Source of the DNA: Desulfobacterales bacterium
GTDB taxonomy: Bacteria; Desulfobacterota; Desulfobacteria; Desulfobacterales; Desulfobacteraceae
DNA length: 32,970 nucleotides
NCBI GenBank assembly: GCA_022361315.1
Contig: JAKSBB010000304.1
Span: forward strand, 1 to 32,970
Reading direction: 5' to 3'
The notes beneath the pieces were generated by a model. The model was not told where the DNA came from. It did not search any database and worked only from the letters and a program-made list of their open reading frames with translations. This document shows positions 7,153 through 18,300 of the stretch, one piece after another. Positions within the stretch are counted from its first letter, which is position 1; the number at the start of each line of letters is the position of its first letter. The position numbers and the translations under genes are program-made.

Positions 7153-10100
7153 ATGTTAGATCTTACTGCCGTAGTGATTGCTTACGCCGGTTACAGGCTT
7201 TATGAGAAATTTGTAGCTGATAAACCGCAACAAAAAGAGAGTGCTGCGGCACAGCAGGCCGGCAAGCATGAAACGGTTGAAACGGGCGAAACGGACGAAA
7301 CAGCCCGGGAACCGGAAACGCCTGAAGCGCCGAAAGATGAAAAACCTCCCTTAGATCCGCGGGAGATCGCAGCAAAACAACGTCGCCATTATCAGATCAT
7401 GACCGGCGTCACCATGGGCACTGCAATCCTGCGATATATGTCCCCGGCCTTCACCCTTCTCAATGTGGCCACATACGCCTATACCATGTTTCCCTTCTAC
7501 CGGCGGGTGGAACACGGCATCAGGGAACACCTGCTCAAAGAACGCCGGATCGACAGCCACTTTTTAATGGGTACCGGCAACCTTTTATTATTGGGATCGG
7601 GCCGTTACATCACGGCCGGTATCGGTCTGGGCTTTGCCTACGCCGGGGATGCCGTTGCGGCCAAAGCCAGTGAAACCGCAGAAAAGAAGCTGACGAGCAA
7701 TCTTCTGGACAGCCTTTTTGATCCCCACCAAAAAGTGTGGATCGTCAAAGACGGTGTTGAGCTGGAAACGGAGCTGGAAGCGGTCCGCCAGGGGGATCTA
7801 CTGACCATCCGGGCCGGTGAGACCATTCCCATAGACGGGGAGGTGGTATCCGGTATGGCCAGTGTGGATCAACACGCATTCACCGGGGAATCCTATCCCG
7901 TTGAAAAGGGGATGGGAGAACCCGTGTTCGCTTCCACACTGATTCTTACGGGGCAGCTTCAGGTAAGGGTTGAAAAGTCGGGACACGACACAGCCATCGG
8001 CCGGATCGGAAAAATTCTGGCGGATTCTTTGAAAGGTAAAACCCAAACCCAGCTGCGCGGGGAAGAACTGGCCGAAAAAGCGAACCTCCCCTTCCTTGCC
8101 ATGGCCGGCGCAGGACTCCTGATCTCCGGTCCGGTGGGGGCCATGGTTATCCTCAGCGGCAACACGATTCAGGCCATTCGCCTGCTGGCACCCCTGGCCA
8201 CCATCAACTATCAGTCCCTGGCCTCCCATCGCCAGATTCTGGTCAAGCAGGGACAATGCCTCGAACAGATCAGCACCATCGACACCTTCCTGTTTGACAA
8301 GACCGGTACCCTCACCGACGGGGAATTAACGGTTCGTCATCTGCACTGTGTGCATCCGGAATACGGGGAAAAAGAGATCCTCTTCTATGCGGCCCTGGCC
8401 GAGCACCAACTGACCCACCCCATTGCCAGGGCCATTGTCCGGTACGCAAAGGAAACCGGTCTGGATGTTGAAAATCTGGACAATATCGACTACCGGCAGG
8501 GATTCGGTATCGTGGTGAAATACCGGGATCAGACCATTCATGTGGGCAGTGCCCGGTTCCTGGAAACCGAAGGCATTTCCCTGAGCGAGGCCACCCTTTC
8601 CCGACAGAAGGATATTTTTGCCCAGGGCCGGTCCCTGGTTATGGTTGCCATTAACCGGGACGTTGCCGGACTCATTGAACTCGGTGCCACCATCCGGCCT
8701 GACGTGCGAAGGGTGTTCGACACCCTGCGTCAAAAGGGGATCAAGCATATCGGTATCGTTTCGGGCGACCATGCGGCCCCCACGGAAAATCTGGCCAAAG
8801 AACTGGGTGCCGACTATGTGTTCGCGGAAGTGCTGCCGGAGGACAAAGCCGATATCGTGGGGCAATTCAGGTCTGAAGGGCGCACCGTCTGTTTTATCGG
8901 CGATGGTGTGAACGATGCCATTGCCATGCAGCAGGCCGACCTTTCCATATCCCTGAGGGGGGCAACGACCCTTGCCACGGATGTGGCCGATATTATATTG
9001 ACCGATCCCGACCTTCACCGCCTGAATGACCTGTTGGACATATCCCGCCGGCTGGAAAAGAATCTCAAACGGAGTCTGGGAATCTGTTATCTTGGCATGG
9101 GTACTGTATTACTGGGCTCAGTGTTGGCCAAGATGGATATCCTGACCGCCATGTGCATCCACTTCGGCCTGGGTTCAACCGCCATTGGCAATGCCATGCT
9201 GCCGTTGATGGAAATGAAGCGGGACGGCACCGCGCCGGAAACAGATGGCCCTGATGGTTCCGGTGTCACCGATGCCGGCCCGTCCCATACACCTCCGAAA
9301 AAGCCCATCGTCATTGTGGGGGCCGGTGCTGCCGGTACGGCATGCGCCCTGACGGCCGCGGCACAAGGGGAAGAGGTGGTGCTCATCGAACAATCCGGGC
9401 AACCCGGGGGCACCGTATCCCAAACCCTCATCCATACCCTGGGGGGCCTGTATGATGATGAGGGAGAATTCCTGAACCCCGGACTGCCCGTGGAGCTTGC
9501 CCAGCGGCTCAGCCAGGCAAGCCCCCATACCCGGAAACGGCGGATCGGAAAAACCTGGACCCTCAGCGTTGATCCCGAAGTGTACACCGAAGTCATCCGT
9601 GAATGGATTGCCGAAACCCCCGGTATTGACATCCGCACCCACACCCGTATTACGGACATCTCTGTGAGTGGCGGTATCATAGACAAAATCACCACCGCCA
9701 ACGGCAGCGGACACCCCGGGACACTCTGTCCCCATACGGTTATTGATACCACCGGTAACGCCGAGGTGGTTCACCTGATTCGCCAGGCTCAACAGGGGGA
9801 AAAACGGGAAGAGACCACCGGGGATGATGCCCTTGGCGGAATGATTGTCCGCCTGCGGGGGGTGACACCGGAGGCGGTTGCGTTTCCCAAAAGCGTTGCC
9901 CTGCTGCTGCGCATCCGCAAAGCGGCGGGCGCGGGTAAACTGCCCCGGGAATGTGCATCGATCTGGCTGGACAGCGGTGTCTATCCCGACGAAGTCTATG
10001 TGAAGTTTAACCTGAAACCCGCTGATTTTAATTCAGCCCATATGGAAACGGTTGCTGAGAAACTGCTGTCCTTTCTTCAATCCGAACCCGAATTCAGCCG

Positions 10101-10476
10101 GGCCGTTATGGATGCCGGGGGCCGACTGGGAATTCGCAACGGCAGCCGGGTGGACGGGGATTACACCCTGACTGAAACCGATATCAAAGCGGGACGCAGG
10201 TTTCCGGATGCCGTCTGCCAGGCCTGCTGGCCCATCGAATACTGGGATGCGGAAAAGGGGGTGAACCTGGAATACTTCCCGCCCGGTCATCGGTATGAGA
10301 TCCCCATGGGTGCCCTGACAGTCAGCGGGGTGACCAACCTGTTCACCGCGGGCAAATGCTTGTCTGCGGAACCCCGCGCCCAGGCGTCCGCCAGAGTTGT
10401 CGGGACCTGTTGGGCCATGGGCGAAGGACTCGTTCAGGCGATCACAAAAGACAGCGAAGAAAGGGAGACGGCGTAA
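7153..10476 (+). CDS. P1B-like ATPase lacking the CPx motif, fused to a C-terminal FAD-dependent oxidoreductase
   Basis: This is an 1107-residue two-part protein. Residues 1-20 form a short hydrophobic anchor and 25-66 a Glu/Thr/Pro-rich linker in place of a metal-binding domain. The P-type ATPase part (about 70-700) has TGES (244-247), the phosphorylation motif DKTGT (382-386), the P1B-type HP pair (H422-P423) and GDGVND (583-588). The membrane helix that should carry CPC reads LLAPL (344-348), so the metal-ligand cysteines are absent. From about 717 a Rossmann FAD fold begins (G723-x-G725-x-x-G728) and continues to the C-terminus with FTAGKCLSAEPRAQASARV near the end, as in PF12831-type FAD oxidoreductases. 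AAGGA precedes the ATG. It is first in the NRPS operon, and 3 nt separate its stop from the ligase start. Its transported ion or molecule is unknown; it may energise export or redox tailoring. Confidence 0.87.
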   Translation: MLDLTAVVIAYAGYRLYEKFVADKPQQKESAAAQQAGKHETVETGETDETAREPETPEAPKDEKPPLDPREIAAKQRRHYQIMTGVTMGTAILRYMSPAFTLLNVATYAYTMFPFYRRVEHGIREHLLKERRIDSHFLMGTGNLLLLGSGRYITAGIGLGFAYAGDAVAAKASETAEKKLTSNLLDSLFDPHQKVWIVKDGVELETELEAVRQGDLLTIRAGETIPIDGEVVSGMASVDQHAFTGESYPVEKGMGEPVFASTLILTGQLQVRVEKSGHDTAIGRIGKILADSLKGKTQTQLRGEELAEKANLPFLAMAGAGLLISGPVGAMVILSGNTIQAIRLLAPLATINYQSLASHRQILVKQGQCLEQISTIDTFLFDKTGTLTDGELTVRHLHCVHPEYGEKEILFYAALAEHQLTHPIARAIVRYAKETGLDVENLDNIDYRQGFGIVVKYRDQTIHVGSARFLETEGISLSEATLSRQKDIFAQGRSLVMVAINRDVAGLIELGATIRPDVRRVFDTLRQKGIKHIGIVSGDHAAPTENLAKELGADYVFAEVLPEDKADIVGQFRSEGRTVCFIGDGVNDAIAMQQADLSISLRGATTLATDVADIILTDPDLHRLNDLLDISRRLEKNLKRSLGICYLGMGTVLLGSVLAKMDILTAMCIHFGLGSTAIGNAMLPLMEMKRDGTAPETDGPDGSGVTDAGPSHTPPKKPIVIVGAGAAGTACALTAAAQGEEVVLIEQSGQPGGTVSQTLIHTLGGLYDDEGEFLNPGLPVELAQRLSQASPHTRKRRIGKTWTLSVDPEVYTEVIREWIAETPGIDIRTHTRITDISVSGGIIDKITTANGSGHPGTLCPHTVIDTTGNAEVVHLIRQAQQGEKREETTGDDALGGMIVRLRGVTPEAVAFPKSVALLLRIRKAAGAGKLPRECASIWLDSGVYPDEVYVKFNLKPADFNSAHMETVAEKLLSFLQSEPEFSRAVMDAGGRLGIRNGSRVDGDYTLTETDIKAGRRFPDAVCQACWPIEYWDAEKGVNLEYFPPGHRYEIPMGALTVSGVTNLFTAGKCLSAEPRAQASARVVGTCWAMGEGLVQAITKDSEERETA

Positions 10477-10479
10477 CCC

Positions 10480-12003
10480 ATGACATTAAATCTGGCCGAC
10501 CTTTTTTTTCAGCAGGCCGATGCAAATCCAGACCACCCCGTCATTCTGGGAGAAGACACCTGTATCACATACGGGGATCTGCACCGGAACATCCGCCATC
10601 TGACCGAGAGACTCCAGACCGCCGGTGTTGTCAAAGGGATGAATATCGGTTTGCACGTCCCCAGCGGAACGGATTACATCGCAATGACCTACGCCCTCTG
10701 GGCCTGCGGTGTTTCCGTCACCCCGATTCCCGCAGAGCTTGCGGATGAAGAAAAGCGGGGGATACTGAAACATATCTCCATTGATCAGGTGATTTCCCCC
10801 GCCGGAACCGGCGGTGTTTTTCAGCCTTTCGTCATCAGCGAGACGACGCGTCTGACAGATCTGGCAACCCTTTACCCCGTCACACCCCAATGCGACCCAC
10901 CGGCGGCGCTGGCCGGACTGAATCCGGCATTTATCCGTTTTACATCCGGTACCACCGGGAAGGCCAAAGGGGTGGTCCTGTCCCATGAAACCATTTCGGA
11001 ACGGATTCACGCCGCCAATCAGGGACTTTGCATCGGCCCGGAGGACCGCATCGTATGGCTGCTTTCCATGGCCTACCATTTTGCGGTCTCCATCGTGGCT
11101 TACCTCTCTTTCGGTGCCACCATGATCTTCCCTAAAAACGCCTTTGGCGTCAGTATTCTGCAGGCTGCGAATCACCACGATGCCACCATGATTTACGGCG
11201 CACCACCCCATTACGAGCTGATGACCCATGACCGCAGCGGTCTCACCCTACCGCGGCTGCGCCTGGCCATCGCCACCACCACCCGCCTGAAACCGGAACT
11301 TGCCGACACTTTTTTCCGGCGCTTCGGACTGCCCCTGAATGAAACCTACGGCATAATTGAAATCGGACTGCCCGCAATGAATCTCCACCAGCCCCGTGAA
11401 AAGCAGGGCTCTGTGGGAAGACCGTTGGCAGCCTATGACATCAGACTGAAGACGCATCCGGACAAGGATCGGGACCAGGACCAGGATCAGGGCCAGGATC
11501 AGGATCAGGACCAGGGGCAAGCCGCCGGCGAAATCCAGCTCAACGGCCCCGGGCTGCTGGATGCCTATTACACCCCCTGGCAGCCCCGTGCCGACATCCT
11601 TGCACAAAACAACGGCTGGCTGGCAACCGGGGATCTGGGTGTCATGGATGAAGACGGATTCCTCACCATTGTCGGGCGCAGCAAAGAGATGATCAGCGTG
11701 GCGGGAATGAAGTTCTTCCCCCAGGAGGTGGAAGCCATACTTGAACGCCATCCGGCCATACGGTCGGCCTGTGTGTTCGGAATCTCCGCCCACCGGACCG
11801 GGGAGGCAGCCATGGCCCACCTGGTGGGGGCTGATGATGAACCACACCCCACTGAGACAGAGTTAAAGGCCTACTGCAATCGCCACCTGGCCGGGTATAA
11901 AATCCCTGTGGATTTCCAATGGGTATCTGCCATCACCCGAACCGCCAGCGGGAAACGTATCCGTAACGCAGATACACTGAAACTCATCACCCCGTCACCT
12001 TAA
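10480..12003 (+). CDS. Stand-alone adenylating acyl/aminoacyl ligase (ANL superfamily)
   Basis: This 507-residue AMP-forming enzyme would activate a carboxylic acid for transfer to a carrier protein or CoA. Visible core motifs are FTSGTTGKAKG (from residue 154), NETYGIIEIG, GWLATGDLG, GRSKEMISVAGMKFFPQEVE and the C-terminal catalytic lysine in TASGKRIR (K492). All essential parts are present. An Asp-Gln repeat (about 332-345) is inserted in the loop before the GWLATGDLG motif. It is followed 39 nt downstream by a free acyl carrier protein and then an NRPS starting with a C domain. This makes it the likely starter-unit loading enzyme, for example a fatty-acyl or other acyl-AMP ligase. The acyl substrate cannot be read from sequence. 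Confidence 0.88.
   Translation: MTLNLADLFFQQADANPDHPVILGEDTCITYGDLHRNIRHLTERLQTAGVVKGMNIGLHVPSGTDYIAMTYALWACGVSVTPIPAELADEEKRGILKHISIDQVISPAGTGGVFQPFVISETTRLTDLATLYPVTPQCDPPAALAGLNPAFIRFTSGTTGKAKGVVLSHETISERIHAANQGLCIGPEDRIVWLLSMAYHFAVSIVAYLSFGATMIFPKNAFGVSILQAANHHDATMIYGAPPHYELMTHDRSGLTLPRLRLAIATTTRLKPELADTFFRRFGLPLNETYGIIEIGLPAMNLHQPREKQGSVGRPLAAYDIRLKTHPDKDRDQDQDQGQDQDQDQGQAAGEIQLNGPGLLDAYYTPWQPRADILAQNNGWLATGDLGVMDEDGFLTIVGRSKEMISVAGMKFFPQEVEAILERHPAIRSACVFGISAHRTGEAAMAHLVGADDEPHPTETELKAYCNRHLAGYKIPVDFQWVSAITRTASGKRIRNADTLKLITPSP
11473..11514 (+). repeat. GAYCAG hexanucleotide tandem repeat encoding Asp-Gln
   Basis: Seven consecutive hexamers of the form GACCAG or GATCAG (one GGCCAG) lie in frame inside the ligase gene and encode an acidic Asp/Gln tract. 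Flanking GATCGG and GGGCAA are degenerate copies. Because the unit is six bases, gain or loss of copies keeps the reading frame. Confidence 0.85.
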
Positions 12004-12042
12004 ACCATAAGCAAAAACAATAAACAGATACAATAGATACAA

Positions 12043-12288
12043 ATGAACCTACACCAGACCCTCAGCCAATACATTCTCGACCAGTGCCTGAAAGGGCAGT
12101 TACCGGAAGGCTTCGACGACGATTACAATCTGATTGACGCCGGATTTATGGATTCGTTAGCCATCATTAACACGGTTTCTTATCTTGAGGAGAATTGCGG
12201 TATCGCCATTGATGACGGGGATATCGTTCCGGAGCATTTTATGTCGGTCAATGCCTTGACCGCCTTTGTCCGGCAAAAAAGTGCGTAG
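12043..12288 (+). CDS. Free-standing acyl/peptidyl carrier protein
   Basis: This is an 81-residue acidic helical protein with the carrier-protein motif AGFMDSLAI; Ser38 is the predicted 4'-phosphopantetheine site. Length and fold pattern match discrete ACPs that work with stand-alone adenylation enzymes. It lies between the ligase and the NRPS, so it probably carries the activated starter acyl group to the first C domain. No clear ribosome-binding site precedes the ATG. No phosphopantetheinyl transferase is seen in the window, so modification must come from elsewhere. Confidence 0.88.
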   Translation: MNLHQTLSQYILDQCLKGQLPEGFDDDYNLIDAGFMDSLAIINTVSYLEENCGIAIDDGDIVPEHFMSVNALTAFVRQKSA

Positions 12289-12313
12289 CTCCGATCGTTA
12301 ACCCCATAGATCT

Positions 12314-15300
12314 ATGGATGCCACCATGAACGACACCTCTTCTTTAGTAGCACCTGTTGCCGAAACCCGGGATCTGATCCCCTTGTCGGCCGGACAACAG
12401 GCCCTGTGGTTCATTTACCGTGATGCCCCTGAGAGCGCTGCCTACAATACCGCGCTGCTTCTCCGGTTTGAAACCGGTCTGGATCCGGCAAGGCTCCGGC
12501 TGGTTGTAACCAAACTCACCGGCCGCCATGGGATATTGAAAAGCCGCCTGTGTGAAAAGGACGGGGTGCCTTACCAATGGGTGGATCACCGCAGGGAAAT
12601 CGAGTTTTGCCTGCGGGATGTTGCCGGGCCGGATGGGGCTGTATTAGATGAGGCTGCGGTAATGGAAGAGGTATACCGGATATCCAAAAAACCTTTTGTC
12701 CTGGAAGAGGGCGTGTTCCGGGTGGATGTATTTCCCGGGGCCGATAAAGGTTCGCTGGTTCTGTTGGGACTTCACCACATTGCCGGGGATGCCCGGTCTC
12801 TGGCCATACTCGGCCAGGAACTCTGTGACCTTTACAGCGCAGAAATACAGGGCAGAGCGGCGGAATTACCCCCCCCGACCTCAGATTACACCGATTTCAT
12901 CCGGTGGGAAAAAGAGCGGCTGGAAAGTGCCACCGGTGAAAAAACAGCGGCCTATTGGCAGCGGCAACTGGCCGGTAAACCCGCCATTCTCCAATTGCCC
13001 ACGGACCGGCCACGTCCCCGGAAGCAGACCTTTAACGGTGCCTCCCTCAGATTTACCATGCCGGATACAGGGGGGCTCAGGGAATTGGCCCGCCGGGAAC
13101 GCTGTTCCCTGTTCAGCCTGCTGCTCACCGCCTTTCAGGTCCTGTTGCACCGGTACACCGGCCAGGAGGATATCCTGGTGGGGGTTCCCACGTCCACAGT
13201 CCGCGGCCGTGCTGCATTCGACGACATGGTGGGATACCTGGTTTGCCCGATGGTGGTGCATGCCGGTTTTCCTAAAGAAACACCGGCATCATTCAGAGAA
13301 AAAGCGGCACAGACCCAGCGGCAGGTGCTCAGCGGACTTTACCATCAGCCTTACCCGTTTCCACAGCTTTTGGAACAATTGGAAATCGTTCGGGATCAAA
13401 GTTATCCACCGCTGGTCCAGGCCTTTCTCGCCTATGAAACCATCGGGCTCATCCCGAAACGGTTCGAGGCGGACGGTGTCCTGGCACGGAATATTCCCAT
13501 TGCCCAGATGGAAGGGCAGTTCGATGTCTCCCTTACCTTTGAGGACGATGACGAGACCCTCACCGGTATCTTAAGCTATAATGCGGACCTCTTTTTCCCT
13601 GAAACCGCACACCGGATGACCGAACATCTGCAGAAGCTCCTGGAAGGTGTTGCGGTGCAGCCGGACCGGGATATCCGAGCCCTGCCCATGCTCACCCGAA
13701 AGGAGATTCAATGTCTCCTGGACTGGTGTGGGGCAAAAACGGATTATCCCGGAAGTGAAAGCATTGTCGGTCTGTTTGAACAACAGGCTGAACAAACCCC
13801 TGATGCCGTTGCCCTGGTGCATGAATCTGAACAACTGACATACAGCCGGCTCAACCATTGCGCAAATCAACTGGCCCGCCATTTAATGGAATTGATGGAC
13901 CGTTACCCTGTTAAATCCGTCAAATCCGGGAACCCCAATACCCAATACCCATTGATCGGCATCTCTGTTGACCGCTCTTTCGAGATGATCATCGGCCTGC
14001 TGGCAATCCTCAAAGCAGGTGCTGGATACCTGCCCGTTGACCCGGATTATCCTGCAGAGCGTATCCGGTATATGCTGGAAGACAGTGAGGCACGGCTTCT
14101 GTTGACCTCAACCGGGTTCAAAGCCCGATTTAATGGGCATATGCCGGAAGACCGGCTGGTCTGCCTGGATGACATTGATTTGCTATCTTTGTCCGCAGAC
14201 AATCCGGCAGTCAGGTGCGAATCCACGGACGCGGCCTATGTAAACTACACATCGGGCTCCACCGGACAGCCCAAAGGGGTGCTGATCCCCCACCAGGCCG
14301 TGGTACGGCTGGTGAAAGATACGAATTACGCCACCCTGGATTCGGAACAGGTTTTCCTGCAATATGCCCCCCTTTCCTTTGATGCAGCCACCCTTGAGAT
14401 CTGGGGGCCCCTGCTCAACGGCGGCAGGCTTGTGATGATGCCCCCCGGACAAAAAGACCTGGCGTCCCTGGCCGCTGTTCTGGCACGGGAAAAAATTAGC
14501 CTGTTGTTCCTGACCACCAGTTTGTTCAATCTCCTGATGGATGAACATCCCGAGGCCCTGGGCGGTGTAAAACAGCTGTTTACCGGCGGGGAAGTCATGT
14601 CGGTGCCCCATATTGAGAAGGCCCTGCGTCTGTTGCCGGACACACGGCTGGCAAACGTTTACGGCCCCACAGAAAACACCACATTCACCACCTTTTATCC
14701 CATCAAAGGCCAGGTAAATGAGGGGGGCGTCCCCATCGGAAAGCCCATTGCCAATACCGAGGTGTTTATCCTGGGGCCGGATTTAAAACCGGTGCCCATG
14801 GGTGTCCCCGGCGAGCTGGTCACCGCCGGACCCGGGCTTGCCCTGTGCTATCTTAACCGTCCGGATCTGACCGCCGAAAAGTTCATCAAGGTTGATATCC
14901 TGGGCAAGACCCGGCGAATCTACCGGACGGGGGATCTGGCCCGTTTTCTGCCCGGCGGTGACATCGCATTTTTAGGGCGCATGGACACCCAGGTTAAGCT
15001 GCGGGGATTCCGCATTGAGCTGGGGGAAGTGGAATCCGCATTGTGCCGGATGCCGGGGGTCAAAGACGCCGTGGTGATTCTTCACGACCGGGACGGCGAC
15101 AAAAAACTGGTTGCCTATCTCACCCCGAAGGATGCACCAGGGGGAGAACTTTCCCTGAGTCCGGCCGGCCTCAGGGGAGGGCTGAAACAGCAACTGCCCG
15201 ATTATATGATCCCGGCCCATTTCGTTGTGCTGGACAAATTGCCCCTGACCGTCAGCGGCAAGGCCGACCTCAAGGCATTGCCCGCCCCCCGTCAAAATGA

Positions 15301-18300
15301 CAGGGCCGGAGAACAACCCGCCTCTCCCACAGAGGCGGTGCTGGCCGGCTTGTGGGTTGATATTCTCGGGTGTGACACCGTTCACCGGCAGGACAGCTTT
15401 TTTGACCTGGGCGGTCATTCCCTGTCCGCCACCCGGATCATCGCCCGGATCCGCGATCATTTCCAGGTGGAACTGCAGGTCAGCACGGTTTTTGATCATC
15501 CCCGCCTGGATGAGCTGGCATCCGCCATTGACGCGGCCAGGGGGAAGCCTCTCCTGGCACCCATTCAGGCCCAGACTGAAGATACGGATAACTCCCTCTC
15601 CTTTGCCCAGCAACGCCTTTGGTTTCTCAACCAGCTCACGGGAAATGACAGTGCCGTTTATAACATCCCCCTGGCATTTGAATTGTCCGGCCCTCTGGAT
15701 GTGGAATCCCTGCGTCGCAGCCTGCACTGGCTGATCCTGCGCCATGAGTCGTTACGGAGTTCTTTTCCCAACCGTTCCGGCAAAGCTGCCGTCCGGATCC
15801 GGCCTGAGACGGAGATCGACGAGGCGGTTCTCAGGGTGCATGATCTGACCGGAATACCCGCGGAGGATTTGGATGAAGATATTCGGAACCGGGCACACAA
15901 TCACGCCTGCCGGCCCTTTGACCTGAACCGGGGGCCCCTGTTCAGGGCGGACCTGCTGCTATGCCCTGAACAGGCGTCGGGGCAAAGATGGGTCTTATTG
16001 CTGAATATGCACCATATCATCAGTGACGGCTGGTCTCTGGGCGTATTCATGCGGGAATTGCGCTGCGCCTACATCGACTTTTCCCGGGGGCGTGAACCTG
16101 ATCTGCCACCGCTGCCCGTCCAGTACTCGGACTATGCGGCCTGGCAGCGGGAGTGGCTGAAGGGAGAGGAACTGGCGCGGCAGATCAACTATTGGCGCCG
16201 GCAACTGGCCAATGCCCCGGAACGGCTTGATCTGCCCACCGACACCCCCCGTCCGGCCCGGCAGAGTTTCCGGGGCGGACATCGTATGCATCAATTATCC
16301 GGGGAACTGGTCAAAAAGCTGACACAGCTGAGCCGGGAACGCAACGCCACACTCTTCATGACCCTGCTCAGCGCGTTTTACATCCTGCTGTCCCGCTACA
16401 GCCGCATGGATGACCTCTGCGTGGGCACCCCCATCGCCAACCGCACCAACAGCGATACCCACGATACCATTGGTTTCTTCGTCAATTCCCTGGTGCTCCG
16501 CGGCCGGCTCCGGCCGGACATGCGGTTTTCAGAGCTGTTGCAGGATACCCGGGAAACCTGTCTTTCCGCCTATGCCCACCAGGATGTCCCCTTTGAAATG
16601 CTGGTGGAAAAACTTGCACCCGCCCGCAGCCTGGGCCACAGTCCCCTGTTCCAGGTGATGCTGGGGTTTCGGAACGACGACCCCATGGAACCGGACCTGC
16701 CGGGTATCAAATCCAGGTCGCTTGAGGTGGCATTCCCCTTTTCCAAATTTGATTTGAGCCTTGATATTGAGGGCAGAGAAGACGGGTTGTCCATCCGCTG
16801 GGAGTATGCCGCAGATCTGTTCCATGCATCCACCATCCGCCGTATGGCCGGTCACTTCGAGAAACTGCTCACCGCCATTGCCGATACTCCTGACCGGGCC
16901 GTGGGCCAATTGTCCATGCTTACCACGGATGACGCCCGGGCATGGCTGGACTGGAATAATACCGCCACGGCATATCCGGATGACCAGACCGTTGTGGCGC
17001 TCTTCGAAGGGCAGGTGGAAAAAACGCCGGACAATATTGCCATGGTCTGTGACGGTGAGGAATTGACCTATGCGCAATTGAATGTGAAGGCCAACCGGCT
17101 GGCCCATTATCTTTTGGGGCTCCGCCGAACCGGGGGGGATTCAGACAAGCCAATTATCGCCATTTCCATACCGCGGTCCATGGAAGCAGTGATCGGCCTG
17201 CTGGCGATTCTAAAAGCCGGCGGGGCATACCTGCCCATTGACCCGGATTATCCGGCCCACCGGATCCGGTATATGCTAGAGGACAGTGCCGCCCCCCTGC
17301 TGATCACCCTGAGCCGTCTCAAAGACCGGCTGCTTCCGGACGGGTCCACCGGCAATTGCCTGCCGGTTTGCCTTGATGACCTGCTGGATGAAATTGATCT
17401 CATGGAACTGCCGGCGGAAAATCCGGCCCTGCCGCTACGGGTGACGGATCCCGCCTATATCAATTATACGTCGGGCTCCACCGGACAGCCCAAAGGGGTG
17501 GTGACCCCCCATCAGGCCGTGGTGAGACTGGTCAGAGACACAAATTATGCAACGCTGGATGGGGCGCAGGTTTTCCTGCAATATGCCCCCCTTTCATTTG
17601 ATGCGGCCACCCTGGAAATCTGGGGGCCCTTTCTGAACGGCGGCAAACTGGTGGTCATGCCTGCCGGGCAAAAGGCTCTGGCATCCCTGGCCGGTGTGCT
17701 GGTACAGGAAAAAATTACCATTCTCTGGCTCACCAGCAGCCTGTTAAATATAATGATCGAAGAACACCCCGGGGCATTGCAGGGGGTGACGCAGGTGTTA
17801 ACGGGCGGGGAAACCCTGTCTGTGCCCCATATTCAAAAGGCACTGCAGCTTTTGCCTGACACACAGTTGATAAACGGCTACGGCCCCACCGAGAACACCA
17901 CCTTTACCTGTTGTTATCCCATCAAGAACAGGTCTTATACCGGAAGTATTCCCATCGGCAGACCCATTGCCAATACCGAAGTGTTTATCGTGGACCCGGA
18001 TCTCAATCCGGTTCCTGTGGGTGTCCCCGGCGAATTGATTACCGCAGGACCGGGGCTGGCCCTGGGGTATCTCAACCGCCCGGATCTTACTGCCGGCAAA
18101 TTCATCCATACCGAGATTCTGGGTGAGTCCCGGCGCATTTACAGAACAGGTGATCTGGCAAGAGTGTTGCCGGGTGGAGACATCGAGTTCATCGGGCGCA
18201 TGGACAACCAGGTCAAGCTGCGGGGATTCCGCATCGAGCCGGGGGAAATCGAGTCTGCATTGCACCGCATACCCCAGGTCAAAGCGGCGGTGGTAGCTCT

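Noticed and set aside
11473..11514. Hexamer repeat as a CRISPR-like or intergenic regulatory array
   Set aside because: It has no spacers, lies in frame within a complete ligase gene and encodes a low-complexity loop.
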